In this document: positions 29,339 through 38,644 of the stretch, piece by piece | Numbering within the stretch: the first letter of the stretch is position 1 | Layout of the letters: each line of letters starts with the position of its first letter | Origin: Rhizobium herbae | GTDB taxonomy: Bacteria; Pseudomonadota; Alphaproteobacteria; Rhizobiales; Rhizobiaceae | Length of the DNA: 64,000 bases | Direction: 5' to 3' | NCBI RefSeq assembly: GCF_019511375.1 | Contig: NZ_JAEUAO010000001.1 | Location: 1-64,000, forward strand | Program-made: the position numbers and the translations under genes | The notes under the pieces: model-generated | Told to the model about the DNA's origin: nothing | Seen by the model: only the letters and a program-made list of their open reading frames with translations | The model's database searches: none

Positions 29339-30766
29339 ATGAGCAGCACCGGCGATCAGGAAAATGAGCGCACTGCGGTGGGCGAAGATGCCTATGACGG
29401 CTCCGACATCTATGCCGAAGACGGGTCGGTGCGTTCCGACTACCTGATGCATGTCGGCGCCGCGATTGCCGATCGCGATCTGCTCTATCTTCGCCAGCAT
29501 GTTGCCCGCCTGCACGCGTCGGAGATGGGCGACGTGCTGGAAGCCATCCAGCCGGAGCAGCGCCGGGCGCTGGTTTCCCTTCTTGGCGAGGATTTCGACC
29601 TTTCGGCACTGACCGAAGTGGACGAGGCGATCCGCCTCGACATCGTCGAACACCTGCCGAACGAGCAGATCGCCGCTGCGATCGGCGAGATGGATTCGGA
29701 TGACGCCGTCTACATCCTGGAAGACCTCGATCAGGAGGACCAGGAAGAAATCCTGTCGAAGCTGCCGTTCACGGAACGGGTGCGGCTGCGCCGTTCGCTA
29801 GACTATCCCGAAAGCACGGCCGGCCGCCGCATGCAGACGGAGTTCGTGGCGGTGCCGCCATTCTGGACAGTCGGTCAGACCATCGACTATATGCGCGAGG
29901 ACGATGACCTGCCCGAAAGCTTTACCCAGATCTTCGTTATCGATCCGACCTTCAAGCTGGTCGGCGCGCTCGACCTGGACCGCATCCTGCGGACCAAGCG
30001 CTCGGTCAAGATCGAGACCATCATGCGCGAGACGGTACACCCGATCCCGGCCGAAATGGACCAGGAAGAAGCTGCCCAGCTCTTCGAGCAATACGACCTT
30101 TTGTCTGCCCCGGTCGTCGATGAAAACAACCGCCTGGTCGGTGTCCTGACGATCGATGATGTCGTCGACGTCATCCAGGAAGAGGCCGAGGAGGACCTGA
30201 TGCGTCTCGGCGGCGTCGGGGACGAAGAACTCTCCGATTCGGTCATCAGCACGTCGCGCTCGCGCGTCGTCTGGCTGCTGGTCAACCTGGGAACGGCGTT
30301 TCTGGCGGCTTCGGTCATCGGGCTTTTCGAGGCGACGATCCAGCAGATTGTCGCCCTAGCCGTACTGATGCCGATCGTCGCCGGCATGGGCGGCAATGCC
30401 GGCTCACAGACGATGACGGTCACGGTGCGGGCGCTCGCGACCCGCGATCTCGATATTCACAATGCCTGGCGCATCGTTCGCCGCGAGGCCGGTGTCGGCC
30501 TCTTGAACGGGTTGCTGTTCGGCGTGTTGATCGGCATCGTCGCAGGCGCGTGGTTCCAGGACTACAATATCGGCGGCATCATCGCAGCAGCCATGCTGAT
30601 CAACATGATCGCTGCCGCTCTGGCCGGGATCACGATCCCGTTGCTGCTTGACCGTTTCGGTGCCGATCCCGCCGTCTCTTCGGCGGTTTTCGTCACCACG
30701 GTGACGGATGTGACCGGGTTTTTTGCCTTCCTCGGCCTCGCAACCTGGTGGTTCCATGTCAGTTAG
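29339..30766 (+). CDS. mgtE: Magnesium transporter MgtE
   Basis: A 475-residue Mg2+ channel. The N-terminal superhelical domain (SEMGDVLEAIQPEQRRALVS, LPNEQIAAAIGEMDSDDAV) is followed by two CBS domains (about residues 145-265, ending VVDENNRLVGVLTIDDVVDV) that sense Mg2+. Five membrane helices follow, with the PIVAGMGGNAGSQ pore motif near residue 350. The ATG at 29339 is preferred over an upstream in-frame start. No Mg2+ riboswitch is visible upstream. Confidence 0.95.
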   Translation: MSSTGDQENERTAVGEDAYDGSDIYAEDGSVRSDYLMHVGAAIADRDLLYLRQHVARLHASEMGDVLEAIQPEQRRALVSLLGEDFDLSALTEVDEAIRLDIVEHLPNEQIAAAIGEMDSDDAVYILEDLDQEDQEEILSKLPFTERVRLRRSLDYPESTAGRRMQTEFVAVPPFWTVGQTIDYMREDDDLPESFTQIFVIDPTFKLVGALDLDRILRTKRSVKIETIMRETVHPIPAEMDQEEAAQLFEQYDLLSAPVVDENNRLVGVLTIDDVVDVIQEEAEEDLMRLGGVGDEELSDSVISTSRSRVVWLLVNLGTAFLAASVIGLFEATIQQIVALAVLMPIVAGMGGNAGSQTMTVTVRALATRDLDIHNAWRIVRREAGVGLLNGLLFGVLIGIVAGAWFQDYNIGGIIAAAMLINMIAAALAGITIPLLLDRFGADPAVSSAVFVTTVTDVTGFFAFLGLATWWFHVS

Positions 30767-30780
30767 CGCTTACGGGAAAG

Positions 30781-30802
30781 TTGACTTTTACGTCAAAGTC
30801 AA
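30781..30802 (+). promoter_or_regulatory. Palindromic operator candidate for the MerR regulator
   Basis: A perfect 8-bp inverted repeat TTGACTTT-TACGTC-AAAGTCAA lies between mgtE and the MerR gene. Size and spacing fit a MerR-family operator, and TTGACT could double as a -35 element. Autoregulation is inferred, not shown. Confidence 0.5.
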
Positions 30803-30930
30803 TCAGATTGTCCCGGGGACATGCGACCGCCCCTTTTCAGATGGGTGACCGGCGCGACACTTGAACCGCATCGTGAAGCACCGGCGTCTCGCTTCAGGTG
30901 CTTCAAGCCGCGGTTCCAAGCGAGGCAGGC

Positions 30931-31317
30931 GTGAAAAAATACTATACCATTACGGAACTGACACGGGAATTCGGCATATCGACCCGAACGCTGCGCTTCT
31001 ACGAGGATGAGGGTCTCATTCATCCGGAGCGGCGCGGCCGCACCCGATTGTTCCGCTCGGCCGACCGCCGGTTGATCATGGAAATCCTGCGCGGTCGCCG
31101 CATTGGTTTCACCATCGCTGAAATCCGCGAAATCATCCAGGTCTACAAGGATCCGCCCGGCGAGGCGGGGCAACTGCGGCTTCTGATGAAGCGTGTCGAG
31201 GAAAAGCGCGAAGAACTGCAGCAGAAGCGCAAGGACATCGAGGAGACACTCGAAGAATTGAACAATGTCGAGGAAGCCTGTCTGACACGGCTGGCCGAGA
31301 TAGGGGTTGGCACCTGA
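30931..31317 (+). CDS. MerR-family transcriptional regulator
   Basis: A 128-residue regulator with a winged helix at the N-terminus (YYTITELTREFGISTRTLRF, then YEDEGLIHPERRGRTRLF). A long C-terminal coiled coil follows (KRVEEKREELQQKRKDIEETL). It lacks the Cys ligands of metal sensors. The N-terminus resembles the rhizobial MerR group that controls branched-chain or fatty acid catabolism (LiuR-like), though no such genes are adjacent. A GTG at 30898 is an alternative start; GAGG supports 30931. Confidence 0.88.
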   Translation: MKKYYTITELTREFGISTRTLRFYEDEGLIHPERRGRTRLFRSADRRLIMEILRGRRIGFTIAEIREIIQVYKDPPGEAGQLRLLMKRVEEKREELQQKRKDIEETLEELNNVEEACLTRLAEIGVGT

Positions 31318-31345
31318 CGCGCACGGTCTTGCGCCACGGTTTGTG

Positions 31346-31819
31346 TCAAATCCACCGGCTGGTGGCGCGGCAATAGCGCTCGAACTCGAACCCGAAGCGC
31401 GACAAAAGATGAAGTTCCTCATTGCGGATCGCAAAGGCGGTCGTCACGGCCACGGAGGCGCTGGCCAGAATGAAGAACCACGGATTGAGCGTGATCAGGC
31501 CGAAACCGACCATCATGACCGTGTAACCGAGATAGATCGGATTGCGGGTGAAGCGGAACGGTCCGCAGGTGACGAGATGCGATGAACCCCGATGCGGCAG
31601 GACGGCGGTGTGCCGCTCGATCAGCGTCTTCATTGCCCATATGTCCAGGAACAGCGCGATGAGAACGAGGGCCGCGCCGGCAAGCCACGGTATCCAGCCC
31701 TGGCTGTGAGCTACGGCAATCGGCGCCGAACGCCCCAGGGCCACCGCCCCCAGCATGGCGAGCACATAAAGAAAGGGCGGCCAGGGATATGTCAGCGGCT
31801 TGGTGCGATAGGCGTTCAT
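31346..31819 (-). CDS. Isoprenylcysteine methyltransferase-family membrane protein
   Basis: A 157-residue integral membrane protein of the ICMT/PEMT-like methyltransferase family. Helices are seen at about residues 15-35 and 45-65, and the SAM-binding end has CGPFRFTRNPIYLGYTVMMV and the C-terminal EELHLLSRFGFEFERYC. In bacteria the substrates are mostly unknown. It starts 2 bp after the stop of the DUF1624 gene, so the two form an operon. Confidence 0.87.
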   Translation of the reverse strand: MNAYRTKPLTYPWPPFLYVLAMLGAVALGRSAPIAVAHSQGWIPWLAGAALVLIALFLDIWAMKTLIERHTAVLPHRGSSHLVTCGPFRFTRNPIYLGYTVMMVGFGLITLNPWFFILASASVAVTTAFAIRNEELHLLSRFGFEFERYCRATSRWI

Positions 31820-31821
31820 GT

Positions 31822-32829
31822 CTATTCCTTCGCTTGTGCGTCCACGGTGCATTGGCCGGCGATGCGCGCAATGCGCTCGTCGGTATTGATGTCGATTTTG
31901 CCGGCGTTCAGCGGCTCGAAAAGATTCTCCTCCATCAGCTTGTCTAGCGTGCAGCCGCAGAAATTCGCGCAGATGGCGGCGGTTTCCTGCTTGCGGCAGG
32001 TCATCTCGCAATTGACGCGGAAGGCCTCGACCGGATCCGGCTTGGCCGCGGGAAAACCGAGAGAGAAGAGATAGACGAGCGCAAAGAGCAGCGGCTGATG
32101 CAGAAGATAGATGACGAGACTGTGGCGTCCGGCCGTAGTCAGCAGCATTTTCCACCGCGCGCTGCCGTCGGTGCGCAATCTCTCGAACCATCCGAAACCC
32201 GTTGCAATGCGCGCCGCCGCAATGCCCGCGAGGAACGGAGCAAGCCATGGGAGCAAGGGGACATAGTCGTTCGAGCGGGGTAAGGTTTGCGACAGGCCAA
32301 CCCATAGCAGCGCCGGCGTGTCGAACACCGGTGATCGCAGGTAGAACGGTGCCGCGAAGGCCGCGGCTGCTGCCGCCAGGGTCAGGAGGGCGGGCAGCCT
32401 GAGGAAGATCAGGCCGATCAGGCTCGCCACGGCGATCGAATGCAGGATGCCGAAGAAGATGAAGCTGTCGGGGAAGGCAAACCAGGTGACGCCGGTGATG
32501 GCGAGGGCGGCGGCTGCTATTTTGGCAAAGCGGATGGCGAAGGAGCGGGCGCGAAACACGGGGTAGTGCCCGAGCACGAGGCTGACGCCGGCCAGAAACA
32601 GGAAACTGCCGGCGATTAGCCGTGCATACATCTTGAATGCCCCGGTCCCGACGGTGCCAGGTTCGATATAGCCGAAGAATTCCAGATCCCAGGAAAAATG
32701 GTAGGTCGCCATGGCGACCAGGGCGACACCGCGCAGCGCATCGATCGCCCAGATCCGGTCCCGTTCTTCGGCGGTTGCCGGCGGCGCTGTCCCATTGTCG
32801 CTTGCGTTGACTGCGTTGCGAATCGACAT
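31822..32829 (-). CDS. DUF1624 heparan-alpha-glucosaminide acetyltransferase-like membrane protein
   Basis: A 335-residue polytopic protein of the DUF1624 acyltransferase group. The opening RIWAIDALRGVALVAMATYH carries the DALRG motif and the conserved His region. About eight helices follow. The last ~75 residues are soluble and contain five to six cysteines (CEMTCRKQETAAICANFCGC), an unusual Cys-rich tail that could form disulfides or bind metal. Substrate unknown. It is followed within 2 bp by the methyltransferase-like gene. Confidence 0.85.
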   Translation of the reverse strand: MSIRNAVNASDNGTAPPATAEERDRIWAIDALRGVALVAMATYHFSWDLEFFGYIEPGTVGTGAFKMYARLIAGSFLFLAGVSLVLGHYPVFRARSFAIRFAKIAAAALAITGVTWFAFPDSFIFFGILHSIAVASLIGLIFLRLPALLTLAAAAAAFAAPFYLRSPVFDTPALLWVGLSQTLPRSNDYVPLLPWLAPFLAGIAAARIATGFGWFERLRTDGSARWKMLLTTAGRHSLVIYLLHQPLLFALVYLFSLGFPAAKPDPVEAFRVNCEMTCRKQETAAICANFCGCTLDKLMEENLFEPLNAGKIDINTDERIARIAGQCTVDAQAKE

Positions 32830-32908
32830 GGCTCTACTTTCCAATCTTCAGAACATACGGCGGCAAGCTTGCGTCTGGCGCAAGGATTCGCCGTGCTGTG
32901 TCAAAAAC

Positions 32909-33601
32909 TTAAGGGTTTGTGTCGTCAAGAAGGGCTTCGCGCGCTTCAGAATAGAATTGTCGCCGCGTGAGGACGAAGATGACGAAGATGGTGAGCGCGA
33001 TGAAGACGTAGGGGCTGACGAACCAGCCGAGATAGCCGATCGACAGGAAGATGCTGCGCAGGCCGGCATTGAAGTGCTTGGCGGCGAGGATGTTCATCTT
33101 GACTGCACGTCCGGCTGCGCGTTCGGCGCCGGGCCGGTCCTCATGCATGTCCGACATCATCGGAATGCCGCCGATCAGGATCGAGCAGTAGTTGAACAGG
33201 CGGTAGGACCAGGCGAACTTGAAAAAGGCATACGCGAACAGGCAGGCAAGGCCGCCGACCTTCAGTTCGAAGGCACTGCGCCCGCCACGAAAGACGTAAG
33301 GCAGGTCGTTCATGATCGTCTGGACCTGGTCCGTAGCTCCGAGCAAGGCGAAACAGCCGCCGAGCGCGAAGATCGTCGTGGACGCAAAGAAGGCCGTACC
33401 CGCCTGCAGGCCGGCAACGATCTGGGTGTCGATCATCTTCAGGTCGCGATTGAGCGAATTGAGGAGCCACCGGCGGCGGTTCTCCATCATCAGCCGCGTC
33501 AGGCTGATCCGCTGGAAGTGAACCTTCCCGTCCGTGGCCCAGTTGTATCCGGTCCACAGCAGCGCAAAAATCGCCAATGCGATATAATCGGTAAGTGTCA
33601 T
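32909..33601 (-). CDS. DUF599 membrane protein
   Basis: A 230-residue inner-membrane protein of the DUF599 family with about four to five helices. The family pattern includes TGYNWATDGK near the N-terminus, MMENRRRWLLNSLNRDLKM, and KMNILAAKHFNAGLRSIFLS. The function is unknown. It stands alone between DUF1624 (same strand, 79 bp) and sdaA (divergent). Confidence 0.85.
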   Translation of the reverse strand: MTLTDYIALAIFALLWTGYNWATDGKVHFQRISLTRLMMENRRRWLLNSLNRDLKMIDTQIVAGLQAGTAFFASTTIFALGGCFALLGATDQVQTIMNDLPYVFRGGRSAFELKVGGLACLFAYAFFKFAWSYRLFNYCSILIGGIPMMSDMHEDRPGAERAAGRAVKMNILAAKHFNAGLRSIFLSIGYLGWFVSPYVFIALTIFVIFVLTRRQFYSEAREALLDDTNP

Positions 33602-33856
33602 GATTGTGTTTTTGGCATGGTTTGCCGAAATTGCAAGGCGCTGCGAAAGTTCACCGTGCCCCTTGAAATCGGCTGCCGCGCATGGCGACTTATAGGTGAA
33701 GAATCGCCGTGATGGCGCGGGAGCCGCAAAGCGTGTCGCACCCGCGGGACCGGATGTCGGTCGATCGCCTGATGGCAGGCGCAGGATAGCCTAGTTTCTT
33801 AGACGTGATCATGGTCGGCGTGTTTCCGGCCAACCAGTGCCCAGGGCGGAGTTCGA

Positions 33857-35257
<1,401 letters not shown>

Positions 35258-35592
35258 GTGTTCTCACAGCCTCTTGCGCCGACAGGACAGTAGAACACGG
35301 CTCAAAAGCCTGTCCCGCTAGAGCGCCAATTGCTCGCGCGATCTGCGTTCATCGCGTGGGAGGGTGCATCATTCGGTACCGGGCAAGTCCATTTTGTCGA
35401 TTTTTCTTATTAGAAATAAATAAAATAAAAATCCTCTCTCGGCTGTTCTCTTGGCGTAGTCCGGTATTCAATGATCGAACCTGTTTCGACACAGGAATAT
35501 TTGCATTTCACTTACTGAATCCAGTAAAATTTGGGGGTTGTTCAACGTCAAATACTGAGGAATGCTGAGACCTGCGCAGCGCGGGCGAAATC
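35258..35592. other. Spacer with AT-rich tract before the chimeric glycosyltransferase
   Basis: A 335-bp gap after sdaA. Positions 35396-35432 are strikingly AT-rich against the GC-rich background, including a run of A/T around TTAGAAATAAATAAAATAAAAAT. No coding or structured RNA element was recognised. A silencer or promoter region for the adjacent exopolysaccharide-type gene is plausible but unproven. Confidence 0.5.
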
Positions 35593-37722
35593 GTGATCGC
35601 GACCCTGCTTGCGACACAACGGATGCTTGAGATGAGGATCCTGAACCATCGCATCACGCGGGTAGCAGTCGGGATTTTGCTCCTGGGGCTTGTGGTCGTC
35701 GCCCTGTTGCCGGGCTTGACGGGATTCACCAGCCTGGATGGCACTGTCAATGCACGCCTTGCAGTCATAAACGCGCCGATCGACGGCGAGGTTGTCGGAT
35801 CCCCACAGCGGATCGGAACGCCGGTAAGCGCGGGTGAGGTACTTGCGACCATTCGCAATGAACGCGTCAACCGGGCAGTTCTCGCGTCGCTGCGCTCAGA
35901 ACACCGCACGGCCGCCGCACGCGTCGAGGCGCTTGAGCGGGAACGCGAGGAACTCTCCCGGCTGCGTCGTCAGCTTGCCGAACGGCTCGAGATATTCCAG
36001 CGCGCGACCATTGCCAGCCTTGAACAGGAATTGCAGATCCTGCGCAAGCGGGTCGAGGTGGCGCGCGCCCAGGATCTGGTGGCAAAGGTGGATCTCGGCC
36101 GCCGGCAGGATTTGGAGTCGAGGGGTATTTTCGCCCGCAAGATGGTCGAGTCGGCGCAGGCAGCCGGCGCGGCGACCGGCGGTGTGCTCGATGACGGCCG
36201 TCGCGGCTGGCTCAAGGCCTACTGCGAACGACACGGCGCGATCCATGTTACCCGCAGCGACAACGCCCATGCCAAGGCCGGCAATATGAACAATGGCTTG
36301 CGCGTCAGTTCCGGCGATTTCATCGCCATCTTCGACGCGGATTTCGTGCCATATCGTCATTTCATCAGGCGAACATTACCGTTCTTTTCGGACGGCACCA
36401 TCGGCATCGTTCAGACGCCGCAGCACTTCTTCAACGTTGATCCGGTGCAATCCAATCTCGGTCTCGAGAACATATGGCCGGACGAACAGCGCCTGTTCTT
36501 CGACGAGATTGCACCGAGCAGAGATGGCTGGGATGTGAGCTTCTGCTGCGGTTCCTGCTCGATCGCGCGCCGCGAGGCGGTTGATGCGATCGGCGGCTTC
36601 CCGACCGAGTCCATTACGGAAGATCTGCTGACAACGCTTTCGATGCTCAACAAAGGCTACAAGACCCGTTACCTGAATGAGCGACTGTCGATGGGTCTGG
36701 CGGCCGAAAACCTCACCGGCTATTTCGTCCAGCGCGAGCGCTGGTGCCAAGGCGGCATCCAGACGCTCTACCTGCACAACGGCCCTCTGCGAGGACCTGG
36801 GCTTTCCCTCTTCCAGCGCATCATGTTCCTGCCGATGTCGTGGCTGGTGCAATATCTGGTCCGCTTCGTCGTCCTGCTCGTGCCGATCGTCTATTTCTGG
36901 TTCGGCGCGCTGCCGCTTCATTTCACCGAGGTCGCCGATTATGTCTCTCATCAGGTGCCACTCCTGGCCGCCTATTTTCTTTTGATGCTCTGGATTACGC
37001 CGACCCGTTACCTCCCGGTGGTCTCCAGCGCTGTTGGGACCTTCGCCGCGTTCCGCATGCTGCCGACGGTGATCTCCAGTCTGGTGCGACCATTCGGCAA
37101 GCCGTTCAAAGTGACGCCCAAGGGCAGCGGCAACGAGGAGAGCGTCTACGACGCCTACACTTTCAGCTGGATCGCGGGCTTCATCGTCGTTACCGCGCTC
37201 GGCCTGGTCGTCAACATCGTTCCTGAAACGGCGCGGATACAGGGAGCGTTTTCGCCGATCGCGGCGCTGTGGGCCGGTGTCAACATCGTGGTGCTCCTCA
37301 TCGCCTCGCTGATCTGCTTCGAGAAGCCGCGGCGCCTCTTTCAAGCGTTCAAGCTCGACGAGCCCGCAAATGTCGATGGTTCCCCGGGCCGCCTTGTGAG
37401 CCTGTCCCTCGAAAAGGCGGTGGTCGCGGTTCCAGCGCAAACACGGTTTCAATCCACACGCTTGCGGTTGGCCCTCGACGGATTCGCGCCGATTGAGGCG
37501 GAGCTCAGGCAGGCAACCCAGCGGCGGGGAGACATCAGCCGCCCAGGCGACATGCGGCGTTACTACCTCCATCTTCATTTCGACCTTGACGGCGCCGAGC
37601 GGGACAAGATGATCGTCAAGCTCTATACGGGGCGCTATTCGCAGGACATTCCCGATATCGACAAGGTTGCCGTCTCGGTAAATCTGTTGCTGCGTGCCTT
37701 CGGGCGCACGCGCACGGCATAG
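35593..37722 (+). CDS. Chimeric HlyD-like adaptor / cellulose-synthase-like glycosyltransferase (probable bgsB-bgsA deletion fusion)
   Basis: A 709-codon frame whose halves belong to different families. Residues 1-197 are the start of an HlyD/membrane-fusion protein: a membrane helix at about 22-42, a barrel-sandwich half (INAPIDGEVVG, GTPVSAGEVLATI) and a coiled coil (92-190). From residue 198 it is a GT2 synthase entered exactly at VLDDGRR, with DAD (248-250), TED (342-344), QRERW (380-384), several membrane helices and a C-terminal cytoplasmic region. The synthase's own first helices and first nucleotide-binding strand are missing, as is the adaptor's C-terminal half. The order matches the mixed-linkage glucan genes bgsB-bgsA of Sinorhizobium. 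Probably non-functional. Starts at 35593 (GTG), 35623 or 35632. Confidence 0.8.
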   Translation: MIATLLATQRMLEMRILNHRITRVAVGILLLGLVVVALLPGLTGFTSLDGTVNARLAVINAPIDGEVVGSPQRIGTPVSAGEVLATIRNERVNRAVLASLRSEHRTAAARVEALEREREELSRLRRQLAERLEIFQRATIASLEQELQILRKRVEVARAQDLVAKVDLGRRQDLESRGIFARKMVESAQAAGAATGGVLDDGRRGWLKAYCERHGAIHVTRSDNAHAKAGNMNNGLRVSSGDFIAIFDADFVPYRHFIRRTLPFFSDGTIGIVQTPQHFFNVDPVQSNLGLENIWPDEQRLFFDEIAPSRDGWDVSFCCGSCSIARREAVDAIGGFPTESITEDLLTTLSMLNKGYKTRYLNERLSMGLAAENLTGYFVQRERWCQGGIQTLYLHNGPLRGPGLSLFQRIMFLPMSWLVQYLVRFVVLLVPIVYFWFGALPLHFTEVADYVSHQVPLLAAYFLLMLWITPTRYLPVVSSAVGTFAAFRMLPTVISSLVRPFGKPFKVTPKGSGNEESVYDAYTFSWIAGFIVVTALGLVVNIVPETARIQGAFSPIAALWAGVNIVVLLIASLICFEKPRRLFQAFKLDEPANVDGSPGRLVSLSLEKAVVAVPAQTRFQSTRLRLALDGFAPIEAELRQATQRRGDISRPGDMRRYYLHLHFDLDGAERDKMIVKLYTGRYSQDIPDIDKVAVSVNLLLRAFGRTRTA

Positions 37723-37758
37723 TGGTTGCGACACGCTCTGGCGGGTCGTCCTGTGGAG

Positions 37759-37780
37759 CGGTCAAGAACAGGCTTGACCG
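37759..37780 (+). repeat. Inverted repeat after the chimeric gene
   Basis: An 8-bp perfect inverted repeat (CGGTCAAG / CTTGACCG) with a 6-nt loop lies 36 bp after the chimera's stop. There is no T-run, so it is a weak terminator at best or a protein-binding palindrome. Confidence 0.35.
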
Positions 37781-37810
37781 CGATGGGCGACTGGGTGTTC
37801 AACACCGGCC

Positions 37811-38248
37811 ATGGCCTTGCATCTCATCAAGCTCTGCGTCGGCGCGGATTCGATCGAGGACCTTCGCGAATGGGTTTCGCGGCGGGCCCTGACGGCGATT
37901 GCCGCCGGCCTGGAGCCGCATTCCTCCCACACGACCCGAATGGTCCCGAAACGCACCGAGGAATTGCTCGATGGCGGCTCTCTCTATTGGGTGATCAAAG
38001 GGCAGGTGCAGGCGCGCCAGCGGTTGATCGGCATCGAGACGTTTACCGACGCAGACGGCATCGGTCGCTGCAATCTCGTTCTCGGTCCCGAAGTGATCGA
38101 AACGGCCTACCAGCCGCGCCGGGCCTTCCAGGGGTGGCGCTATCTGGAGGACAAGGACGCGCCGCGCGACCTGACGGCTCTGGGCGGTGGCGCAACCGAG
38201 ATGCCGCTCGAGCTGCGGCGGGAACTCGCAGAGCTTGGCCTTCTTTGA
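37811..38248 (+). CDS. DUF1489 family protein
   Basis: A 145-residue cytoplasmic protein matching the alphaproteobacterial DUF1489 family: LIKLCVGADSIEDLREW at the start, TTRMVPKRTEELLDGGSLYW in the middle, and RAFQGWRYLEDKDAPRDL near the end. The function is unknown. It is intact and follows the chimeric glycosyltransferase by 88 bp. The ribosome binding site is weak. Confidence 0.87.
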   Translation: MALHLIKLCVGADSIEDLREWVSRRALTAIAAGLEPHSSHTTRMVPKRTEELLDGGSLYWVIKGQVQARQRLIGIETFTDADGIGRCNLVLGPEVIETAYQPRRAFQGWRYLEDKDAPRDLTALGGGATEMPLELRRELAELGLL

Positions 38249-38302
38249 CAGTGCAGAACGATGAAAGCCCGGCGATGCCGAGCTTTCCAGATATCGTCTG
38301 TT

Positions 38303-38569
38303 TTAACGGATTCTGATCCGGACCGGAAAGCGCCCCGAGGGCGAGGTGACATGCACATGGATGGAGGCATTCGGCTGGGTCGAGCGCCAGGCCCGCGCGC
38401 CATGCGTCAGAAGCAGCGTCACCAGATCCTTCGTCTTCGATTTCGGGCGGCTGCCGAGTTCGGCGATGCGCATCGCCGCTTCATGCAAGGGATGCAGGCC
38501 GTAGCGCGGCGCCTTCCGTTTCCTGTCTGAAGCGGGCGTCATGCCCGGACCATTCTCGTTCATTCCCAT
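38303..38569 (-). CDS. Small conserved-type hypothetical protein
   Basis: An 88-residue basic protein with GAGG seven bases before the ATG at 38569. The body (HPLHEAAMRIAELGSRPKSK, then LVTLLLTHGARAWRSTQPNA) looks like a folded small protein, and the end (SIHVHVTSPSGRFPVRIRIR) could be a strand pair. I do not recognise the family. It lies between DUF1489 (convergent) and the carboxypeptidase gene on the same strand. A start at 38563 is possible. Confidence 0.6.
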   Translation of the reverse strand: MGMNENGPGMTPASDRKRKAPRYGLHPLHEAAMRIAELGSRPKSKTKDLVTLLLTHGARAWRSTQPNASIHVHVTSPSGRFPVRIRIR

Positions 38570-38644
38570 AACTGACCTCGTTACGCAAAACCCAATCCGA
38601 GGAGGACCGCCGGCAAACACGCACCGGGGATCGAAACTTTAATC

